The notes under the pieces: model-generated | What the model was told of the DNA's origin: nothing | Databases searched by the model: none | The model's input: only the letters and a program-made list of their open reading frames with translations | DNA from: QHBQ01 sp038230695 | Lineage (GTDB): Bacteria > Chloroflexota > Chloroflexia > QHBQ01 | Direction: 5' to 3' | Assembly (NCBI GenBank): GCA_038230695.1 | Contig: JBBRMT010000189.1 | Location: forward strand, 1 to 9,323 | DNA: 9,323 bases | In this document: piece after piece, positions 1 to 4,942 of the stretch | How the letters are laid out: each line of letters begins with the position of its first letter | How positions within the stretch are numbered: position 1 is the stretch's first letter | Made by a program: the position numbers and the translations under genes

Positions 1-140
1 GTAGGCACAAATCTAAGCCCCCAGCGGGGGTTGGGGGGGAAATCTTGAAGCGCGATAATGCTGGGGGTAGGCACAAATCTAAGCCCCCAGCGGGGGTTGG
101 GGGAGAAATCCTGAAGCGCGATAATGCTGGGGGTAGGCAC
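1..140. repeat. 66-bp direct tandem repeat (two full copies plus 8 bp of a third)
   Basis: The motif gtaggcac occurs at 1, 67 and 133, giving an exact 66-bp period. Copies 1-66 and 67-132 are almost identical. Each holds a short C-run/AGC/G-run hairpin followed by another long G run and a cagcatt-like segment on the opposite strand. The third copy diverges after gtaggcac. No open reading frame is supported here. The array faces inverted relatives at 155-266. Two copies are too few, and lack spacers, for CRISPR. Confidence 0.9.
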
Positions 141-154
141 TAAAAACCTACCAA

Positions 155-266
155 CTTCAGCATTGGCGTAAGACAAGATTCTCCCCCAACCCCCGCTGGG
201 GGCTTGAATAATCTGGGCTTCAGCATTGGCGTATGACAAGATTCTCCCCAACCCCTGCTGGGGCTT
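155..266. repeat. Two inverted relatives of the 66-bp repeat
   Basis: Copies at 155-205 and 218-266 both begin cttcagcattggcgta and end in a C-run/gct/G-run hairpin. The stretch 177-205 is the reverse complement of 81-110 except for one base insertion, so the two halves of the cluster could form a stem of about 29 bp around a 66-nt loop. A further weak inverted match of part of the unit lies at 285-296. The cluster sits just downstream of the stop of the minus-strand gene at 313-1056. It may end transcription there, but no U-tract is present. No gene is visible in 1-312. Confidence 0.85.
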
Positions 267-312
267 TGTTGATCAAACGTGGGGTGTCTTACGCTAACAG
301 ACAAGCGTGGTG

Positions 313-1056
313 CTAACGTCGTGGTCGCCGCTTGACCCCGGTGGGACTGCCGCCAGGGGTGGTGGTCAGGCCCGCCCGGCGTACTGCGGTGGGGTCGTAC
401 TGGCGTTTCACTGCCCGCTTCTGCCAGTCGGCGAGGTCGGCGCGGTACTTGGTGGGGTAATAGCGGAAGAACCAGACCGCAAGACCAATCAGGGTAAGGA
501 AAACGAGGTAGAACCAGACCCGCTGGCCGCCAAACTCGAACGAGCTAACTATAACGTTACCGTTGGAATCCTTACCGCCAGGCCAGATCGGTAGGCGAAG
601 TAGCACAAAGAACAGGCCGATGGCAGCAACCCCCAGGAACCAGGGCGCATACTTGTTGACCACCCGATAGTTCAGGCTATTTGTATCGCGGTACTGGCTG
701 CGGGCGATGATCAGGAAGTAGAGTGAACCGAGGAAAACAACCAGGCAGATGAGGAAGAACAACCAGGCGAACGGCCCCATCGCCGGATTGGGAGTACTGG
801 TCAGCCAGCCATAGTCGAGCGGATTGTGCAGGCCGAAGCTGCTGCCCGTAGTGGCGGCGGCGGCAATGGGGGTCGCTGGCACGCTGGTAATCTGATTGAG
901 GATGCTGCCAGTAGGGGTGGCGGCGGCAACCGCGCTGGTTGCAGTGGCGACTCCGCTGGCAATGGTGCTGGTGGTAGTTTGAGCCAGCGGCTTGAACGCC
1001 ACTGCTGCGTGCTGGCCCAAAGTAAGGGCATTGCCGAGGATTGAGTGAAGCATCAT
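313..1056 (-). CDS. Hypothetical protein with three transmembrane helices
   Basis: This 247-residue protein is not one I recognise. Residues 1-92 are rich in Ala, Thr and Ser with no convincing signal peptide. Hydrophobic helices lie at about 96-118, 137-157 and 179-199. The C-terminal 45 residues are strongly basic and end in KRRPRR. The loop between helices 1 and 2 is also basic, so by the positive-inside rule I infer N-terminus outside and C-terminal tail in the cytoplasm. ATG codons at 1056 and 1053 are both possible starts; a GGGAGGG lies about 15 nt upstream, farther than ideal. A good promoter just upstream supports the long form over an internal start at Met93. It follows rbfA, where truB is often found, but resembles no translation factor. 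The basic tail could contact nucleic acid or ribosomes, which is speculation. Confidence 0.75.
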   Translation of the reverse strand: MMLHSILGNALTLGQHAAVAFKPLAQTTTSTIASGVATATSAVAAATPTGSILNQITSVPATPIAAAATTGSSFGLHNPLDYGWLTSTPNPAMGPFAWLFFLICLVVFLGSLYFLIIARSQYRDTNSLNYRVVNKYAPWFLGVAAIGLFFVLLRLPIWPGGKDSNGNVIVSSFEFGGQRVWFYLVFLTLIGLAVWFFRYYPTKYRADLADWQKRAVKRQYDPTAVRRAGLTTTPGGSPTGVKRRPRR

Positions 1057-1121
1057 ATCTAAGTGTTATTTCCCTCCCACTATCAATCTAGGTCAAAGTA
1101 ATGATGGTACAAAGCCGCGCA

Positions 1122-1150
1122 ATTATAGCAAGTTTCGGCTTGCCATGCAA
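1122..1150 (-). promoter_or_regulatory. Probable sigma-70-type promoter of the membrane protein gene
   Basis: Read on the minus strand, TTGCAT (1145-1150) and a perfect TATAAT (1122-1127) are separated by exactly 17 bp. The start of transcription would fall near 1115, about 60 nt before the ATG. The -35 box lies inside a hairpin following rbfA. This suggests the membrane protein gene is transcribed separately, at least in part, from the nusA-rbfA cluster. Confidence 0.6.
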
Positions 1151-1175
1151 GCCGAGGACTGTATCCTCAGTCCTC
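1136..1175 (-). terminator. Tandem hairpins after rbfA, possible terminator
   Basis: Two hairpins follow or overlap the rbfA stop. GAGGACT/AGTCCTC (arms 1169-1175 and 1154-1160) has a 7-bp stem. CGGCTTGC/GCAAGCCG (arms 1147-1154 and 1136-1143) has an 8-bp stem with a 3-nt loop. Neither is followed by a U-tract on the minus strand, so intrinsic termination is doubtful. They may instead stabilise the mRNA 3' end. The first is built from a repeated heptamer, tcctcag. Confidence 0.35.
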
Positions 1176-1526
1176 AGTCCTTGTCTCTAGCAGCAAACGA
1201 TTGATGCGGTCGGCGGTAGCGTTGGTGGAGTCGGCGCGAAACTGCAGTTCGGGGGTGTAGCGCAAATCCATGCGCTGGCCCAGCTCGTGGCGCAGCCAGC
1301 CCCGTGCGCTGATCAGCGCGGTCATGCTAGCCTGCTGCTCCTCGTCGCTGCCCAGGGCGCTAACGAAGACGCGGGCGTGTTTCAGGTCGGGGCTGACCTC
1401 CACACCCATGATGGTGACGAAGCCGAGCCGCGGATCCTTCAGCCCTCGCAGCAGCAGATCACCTAGTTCGCGCTGAATCGCCTCCCCCACCTGCGTAGGC
1501 CGCCGATTGTTGGATTTTCCAGGCAA
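1167..1526 (-). CDS. rbfA: Ribosome-binding factor A
   Basis: RbfA binds the 30S subunit precursor near helix 1 of 16S rRNA and helps its late maturation, notably in the cold. The 119-residue product has normal family length and the expected single KH-like fold. Family hallmarks include the N-terminal helix with VGEAIQRELGDLL (13-25), SPDLKHARVFVS (45-56) and the terminal PELQFRADSTNATADRINRLL (92-112). The start is TTG at 1526: a perfect GGAGGTGATC lies 1 nt upstream of it (core 5 nt away), and no ATG lies nearby in frame. It is the last gene of the nusA-ylxR-infB-rbfA cluster, 111 nt after infB's end. The final residues RTED are encoded within a repeated heptamer, so the extreme C-terminus may vary between strains. 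Confidence 0.95.
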   Translation of the reverse strand: MPGKSNNRRPTQVGEAIQRELGDLLLRGLKDPRLGFVTIMGVEVSPDLKHARVFVSALGSDEEQQASMTALISARGWLRHELGQRMDLRYTPELQFRADSTNATADRINRLLLETRTED

Positions 1527-1527
1527 A

Positions 1528-1537
1528 GATCACCTCC
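1528..1537 (-). promoter_or_regulatory. Ten-base perfect Shine-Dalgarno for a TTG start (rbfA)
   Basis: The minus strand reads GGAGGTGATC, fully complementary to the conserved GATCACCTCC near the 3' end of bacterial 16S rRNA. The GGAGGT core is 5 nt from the TTG codon at 1524-1526. The site decides the start and is unusually strong, perhaps offsetting the weak TTG codon. Confidence 0.85.
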
Positions 1538-1540
1538 GGT

Positions 1541-1644
1541 GAGTTTTGCGTTTTGAGTGATGAGTTTTGAGTTAGCAGGTGGCGACATCAATGCCTTACC
1601 TTCTAGCCCGAAACTCAAAACTCAAAACTCAAAACTTAGAACTC
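1541..1644. repeat. Long inverted repeat of gagtttt heptamers filling the infB-rbfA gap
   Basis: Arms 1541-1574 and 1611-1644 are reverse complements at about 28 of 34 positions and enclose a 36-nt loop. The right arm is a clean tandem of the heptamer aactcaa (period 7); the left arm is its degenerate inverse. The structure begins 4 nt after the infB stop and ends 3 nt before the rbfA Shine-Dalgarno, so it occupies almost the whole gap. In mRNA it would be a long, U/A-rich hairpin. It could protect or process the infB-rbfA message or modulate rbfA expression. It looks like an inserted short tandem repeat family. Confidence 0.85.
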
Positions 1645-1648
1645 GCCG

Positions 1649-4201
1649 CTAGGCGGTTGGTTTTACCATCTCGCGGTGGTGGAACTCTAGCGTGTCACCA
1701 TCGCGGAAGTCATTGAAGCCTTCGAGCGCGACTCCGCACTCGTAGCCAGCGGCAACCTCGCGCACATCGTCCTTGAAGCGGCGCAGGCTGGCAACCCCGC
1801 CATCGAAGACTACCGTGCCGCTACGCAGCACCCGCACGGTAAGGTTGCGGGTCAGCTTGCCGTCGTTGACGATGATGCCTGCCACCTGCTCGTTTTTGGG
1901 CAAGCGGAAGACCGAGCGCACCGATCCGTCGCCGTCAATCACATCCTGATAGGTGGGGTCGAGCATACCAGTCATGGCTGCCTTGATGTCGTCAATCAGG
2001 TTGTAGATGATGTTGTAGAATCGAATATCTACGTGGTTGGTGTCGGCGGCGCGGCGGGCGATAGGGTCGGGGCGAACGTTGAAGCCGATAATGATTGCGC
2101 CGGAAGCGGTTGCCAGGTTGACATCGCTCTCGCCGATTGCGCCCGTTCCCTTGTAGATAATCCGCACGTTGACCTTGTCGTTGGAGAGCTTGGTGAGCGC
2201 CTGGGTAATCGCTTCGATTGAACCCTGCACGTCGGCTTTGAGGATGATGCGAACCTCTTTGACCTTGCCCGCTTCAATCTGGCTGAACAGGTCTTCGAGG
2301 CCGACCGGCTTGGTAACGGTCTGCACCGCATCGGCGCGGCGCTGTAGCGAACGGGCGTGGGCCACCACGCGGGCGGTTTCATCGTTGGGCATAACCTGCA
2401 GGATGTCGCCCGCCTGTGGCACTTCGCTGAGGCCTAGGATCTCTGCCGGAGTGCCAGGCTCGGCCTTACGCATTCGCCGTTCCTTATCGTCGCGTAGCGC
2501 CTTGACCCGCCCGAACACGCTGCCGACCACGATAGGGTCGTTCAGGTTGAGCGTGCCGTTTTGGATCAGCACAGTTGCCAGCGGGCCGCGCTGCCGATCC
2601 ATACGCGCTTCGATGATGGTGCCAACCGCAGGCTTGGCCGGGTTGCCCTTTAGTTCGGCAATTTCGGCCACCAGTAGCAGCACATCGAGCAGGTCGGTGA
2701 TGCCGATGCCCATTTTGGCGGAAACATTGACGTAGGGGGTTTCGCCACCCCACTCCTCCGGCACCAGCCCGATTTCAGCAAGCTGGTTCTTGATCCGCTC
2801 CGGGTTCGCGCCCTCGCGGTCAATCTTGTTGACCGCCACCACGATCGGCACCTTGGCTGCCTGTGCGTGGGCCGCCGCTTCCAGCGTCTGCGGCATTACT
2901 CCATCGTCGGCGGCGACCACCAGCACAGCGATGTCGGTGGCGCGTGCGCCCCGCGCCCGCATGGCGGTGAACGCCTCGTGGCCGGGGGTATCCAGGAAGG
3001 TCACTTTCTTGCCCTGCACCTCGACCTGATATGCGCCAATGTGCTGGGTGATGCCGCCCGCTTCGGTAGCGGCCACATTGGCCGAGCGAATTGCGTCGAG
3101 CAGTTTAGTCTTGCCATGGTCTACATGGCCCATGATGGTGACGACCGGCGGGCGGGGAATTGCATTGCTGTCGCTCTTGATCGCCTCGGCAATCATCTCC
3201 GGGGTGGGCGGCACCATGTTCTCATCAATTACAACCTTGAGTTCACGAACGTCGAAGCCGAGGTCGGTGGCAACCAGATAGGCGGTATCGTAGTCAATCT
3301 CCTGATTGATGGTCGCCATCATTCCATTCTTCATCAGTTCGCCGATAATCACGCCCGAACCCACGTTCAGTTCGTCAGCCAGTTCCTTGACCGACATAAG
3401 GACGGGAAGTTCGACGATGGTGCGGGGGCGCTCCAGCAGGGCGCTGCCGCCGCCCATCGGACGAGCGTTGCCCAGAGGTGAACGACTATTACGCAGCGCG
3501 GCATCACTCTCAGGGGTGCGATTCTCATAAGCATCACGCCTGGCGCGATGATCGCGGTCGGCAGTACGGCTGCGCTGCTGAGGGGGACGACCACCGGCAG
3601 GCGCTGTACCAAAGCCGCCTCCGCCGCCAGTTCGTCCTGGGCCACCGCCGGGGCCACGTTGACCGCCGCCAAAGCCGCCCCCGCCGGGGCCGCCAGGACC
3701 ACGTTGACCGCCGCCAAAGCCGCCCCCGCCCGGCCCACCAGGGCCACGTTGACCGCCGCCAAAGCCGCCTCCGCCGGGGCCACCAGGACCACGTTGACCG
3801 CCACCAACGCCGCCTCCGCCCGGCCCACCAGGGCCACGTTGACCGCCACCAAAGCCGCCTCCGCCCGGCCCACCGGGGCCACGTTGACCGCCGCCAAAGC
3901 CGCCTCCGCCCGGCCCACCGGGGCCACGATTACCCCCACCAGGTCCGCCGGGGCCGCCGGGGCCGCCGGGGCCGCCGGGGCCGCCGGGGCCGCGATTGCC
4001 GCCGCCGCCGGGACCATTGGGCCGCCACGCCGTGTTGTCGCCCAGGCTACGTGGGCCAGGACGCGGCGCGGGCCGCTGGGTAGTTGGTGGTGCGGGCCGC
4101 GATAGCTCGCGCACGTTCTTGGGCAAACTTGTAATATCGTCCTCGGCGGACGCGCCATTAGGATTAGGGGGTTTTGGCCCGTTACCGTTTTGTTCACTCA
4201 T
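1649..4201 (-). CDS. infB: Translation initiation factor IF-2
   Basis: IF2 is the GTPase that places fMet-tRNA on the 30S subunit and promotes subunit joining in the cytoplasm. The 850-residue protein has a charged/proline N-terminus (1-60), a glycine-rich repeat arm (about 62-205), one IF2-N helical module (about 267-320), and the G domain from about 352. All GTPase motifs are present: G1 GHVDHGKT (358-365), G2 GGITQHIG (382-389), G3 DTPGHEAF (404-411), G4 NKID (458-461) and G5 SAK (494-496). Beta-barrel domain II, domain III and the tRNA-binding C-terminal domain follow (about 517-850). GAGGAGG at 4210-4216, 8 nt before the ATG at 4201, fixes the start. The gene lies 304 nt after ylxR, behind a terminator-like leader, suggesting separate control. 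The glycine arm is the only odd part of the protein; the catalytic core is ordinary. Confidence 0.98.
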   Translation of the reverse strand: MSEQNGNGPKPPNPNGASAEDDITSLPKNVRELSRPAPPTTQRPAPRPGPRSLGDNTAWRPNGPGGGGNRGPGGPGGPGGPGGPGGPGGGNRGPGGPGGGGFGGGQRGPGGPGGGGFGGGQRGPGGPGGGGVGGGQRGPGGPGGGGFGGGQRGPGGPGGGGFGGGQRGPGGPGGGGFGGGQRGPGGGPGRTGGGGGFGTAPAGGRPPQQRSRTADRDHRARRDAYENRTPESDAALRNSRSPLGNARPMGGGSALLERPRTIVELPVLMSVKELADELNVGSGVIIGELMKNGMMATINQEIDYDTAYLVATDLGFDVRELKVVIDENMVPPTPEMIAEAIKSDSNAIPRPPVVTIMGHVDHGKTKLLDAIRSANVAATEAGGITQHIGAYQVEVQGKKVTFLDTPGHEAFTAMRARGARATDIAVLVVAADDGVMPQTLEAAAHAQAAKVPIVVAVNKIDREGANPERIKNQLAEIGLVPEEWGGETPYVNVSAKMGIGITDLLDVLLLVAEIAELKGNPAKPAVGTIIEARMDRQRGPLATVLIQNGTLNLNDPIVVGSVFGRVKALRDDKERRMRKAEPGTPAEILGLSEVPQAGDILQVMPNDETARVVAHARSLQRRADAVQTVTKPVGLEDLFSQIEAGKVKEVRIILKADVQGSIEAITQALTKLSNDKVNVRIIYKGTGAIGESDVNLATASGAIIIGFNVRPDPIARRAADTNHVDIRFYNIIYNLIDDIKAAMTGMLDPTYQDVIDGDGSVRSVFRLPKNEQVAGIIVNDGKLTRNLTVRVLRSGTVVFDGGVASLRRFKDDVREVAAGYECGVALEGFNDFRDGDTLEFHHREMVKPTA
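3655..3924 (-). repeat. Six in-frame 45-bp repeats in infB encoding a Gly-rich arm
   Basis: The motif cacgttgaccgcc recurs at 3655, 3700, 3745, 3790, 3835 and 3880, an exact 45-bp period. A degenerate seventh starts at 3925. Each unit encodes a 15-residue block of the type RGPGGPGGGGFGGGQ, with one Phe-to-Val change. It is followed upstream in the gene by a simpler GPG/GGP run (about 3930-4000). Because the period is a multiple of three, copy number can change without breaking the frame. Substitutions between copies are mostly silent, suggesting selection for the peptide or recent expansion. Confidence 0.9.
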
Positions 4202-4231
4202 TGTTACTGCCTCCTCATATGCTTCAATCTG

Positions 4232-4261
4232 GTATTATTTATCAGGGATTCCTAAAATCAA
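4232..4261 (-). promoter_or_regulatory. Weak internal promoter candidate for infB
   Basis: TTGATT (4256-4261) and TAATAC (4232-4237) on the minus strand are 18 bp apart and lie just downstream of the leader terminator. If used, infB-rbfA could be transcribed even when read-through from nusA-ylxR is blocked. The -10 match is poor, so this is tentative. Confidence 0.25.
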
Positions 4262-4272
4262 TGGCGACAGAC

Positions 4273-4328
4273 AAAAACAGCCTGGGCCATTGTCGAAGCG
4301 ATTGCGCTTCAGACTTGCAAGCCCAGGC
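4273..4328 (-). terminator. Intrinsic terminator/attenuator in the infB leader
   Basis: On the minus strand GCCTGGGC (4328 to 4321) pairs perfectly with GCCCAGGC (4287 to 4280), followed by TGTTTTTG with five T at 4277-4273. The loop encloses a second hairpin, GAAGCG-CAAT-CGCTTC (4310 to 4295), and a possible TTG/CAA continuation of the stem. This has the parts of a Rho-independent terminator, placed inside an operon, 72 nt before the infB ATG. On the plus strand no U-tract follows, so it works in the infB direction only. Confidence 0.65.
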
Positions 4329-4505
4329 CAGCCGCAAGCAATCCACTTGCAGGCAGCAATAGCTATCCAGCTTGTCGCTCAGTTAATCATCTTGGTTCGC
4401 TGATCTGGCTGGTTGGCACGCAGGCGTGTTCCTTTGCGGAACGCAACGCTGGCACCTGGCTTGCATGGTTATCAGTTGTATAAGCCTGGGTAGGGCTTGG
4501 TGCGT

Positions 4506-4856
4506 TCACCTTGGTTGCTCCTCTCCTTCATCCTCGCCTACGGGGATGCTCTCCATATAGGCAAGTAGCGCAGCATTATCTTCGGCGCTGATTGTCACCT
4601 TCAGCGCCCGCGCCAGTGCGCCTTTCTTCAAGCCCGCCTCCCAGCAGGACCGATCGCGGCAGAGATACGCGCCGCGCCCGTTGGCTTTGCCGCGTTCGTC
4701 AACTACCACCCGTCCTTCGGGGGTACGCACGATACGCACCAGGCCACGCTTGGCTTCGCTCTTCTTGCAGGCCACACAGGTGCGGGTCGGCACGTGCTTG
4801 ACTCGCTGGGGCTTGCCCTTCTTTGCTGGTATCGGTTGTGCTACGGCGGTTGTCAT
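4506..4856 (-). CDS. ylxR: YlxR family RNA-binding protein (DUF448; RnpM in Bacillus)
   Basis: YlxR proteins are small RNA-binding proteins encoded between nusA and infB; in Bacillus subtilis the protein has been reported as a modulator of RNase P (RnpM). The 116-residue product shows the family core: PTRTCVACKK (23-32), then GRGAYLC (60-66) followed by DRSCWEAGLKKGALARAL (68-85). Cysteines pair as C27-x2-C30 and C66-x4-C71, which might bind a metal; this is inference. The N-terminus (1-22) is basic and the C-terminus (105-116) acidic. The ATG at 4856 has no clear Shine-Dalgarno upstream, so translation may be weak or depend on ribosomes from nusA, whose stop is 86 nt away. An REP-like palindrome lies in that gap. 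Confidence 0.92.
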   Translation of the reverse strand: MTTAVAQPIPAKKGKPQRVKHVPTRTCVACKKSEAKRGLVRIVRTPEGRVVVDERGKANGRGAYLCRDRSCWEAGLKKGALARALKVTISAEDNAALLAYMESIPVGEDEGEEQPR

Positions 4857-4890
4857 AGTTAATTGTGCGCTATGCTGTTCACTTCGCGCT

Positions 4891-4927
4891 ACCCCTCACC
4901 CCCCCTCTCTCCCACAAGGAGAGAGGG
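4891..4927. repeat. REP-like palindrome between nusA and ylxR
   Basis: CCCTCTCTCC (4903-4912) and GGAGAGAGGG (4918-4927) form a perfect 10-bp stem with loop CACAA, preceded by a cccctcacccc flank. Sequences of the form cccctcacccc...ctctccca-caa-ggagagagg recur across many bacterial genomes, and their spurious translations (PLSLWERG, PLSHKERG types) are familiar from databases. It lies 15 nt downstream of the nusA stop, without a U-tract, and may act in mRNA processing or stability. Confidence 0.75.
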
Positions 4928-4942
4928 TGCTTGCTAAGATTC

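Larger units (their letters stand above)
4202..4505 (-). promoter_or_regulatory. Structured infB leader with candidate antiterminator
   Basis: This 304-nt gap between ylxR and infB has no gene; ylxQ, often here in other bacteria, is missing. In transcript order it holds a small hairpin AAGCC/GGCTT just after ylxR and a segment GCAAGCCAGGTGCCAGC (4464 to 4448). A GTTCC-GCAAA-GGAAC hairpin and a GCAAG/CTTGC hairpin follow, then an intrinsic terminator and the infB Shine-Dalgarno. The 4464-4448 segment can pair with GCTGGCCTGGGCTTGC (4332 to 4317) in blocks of 7, 3 and 5 bp separated by small bulges. That would bury the whole 5' arm of the terminator. Mutually exclusive terminator and antiterminator pairings are the signature of an attenuator or riboswitch. 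The ligand or protein is unknown, and I do not recognise a described RNA class. Confidence 0.55.

Noticed and set aside
1..140. Possible CRISPR array or start of one
   Set aside because: The 66-bp units are contiguous with no unique spacers, only two copies exist, and inverted copies follow; no cas gene is visible.
2169..3481. Plus-strand open frames antisense to the IF2 core
   Set aside because: They mirror a highly conserved coding region at high GC and show no domain of their own.
3367..4197. Long alternative-frame open frames on both strands over the infB repeat region
   Set aside because: The 45-bp GC-rich period has no stops in several frames, so repetitive Ala/Arg-rich translations arise automatically. 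The IF2 frame has the RBS and the conserved domains.
4202..4505. tRNA or known riboswitch in the infB leader
   Set aside because: No cloverleaf, T-box or other riboswitch signature that I recognise; only the terminator and alternative pairings are supportable.
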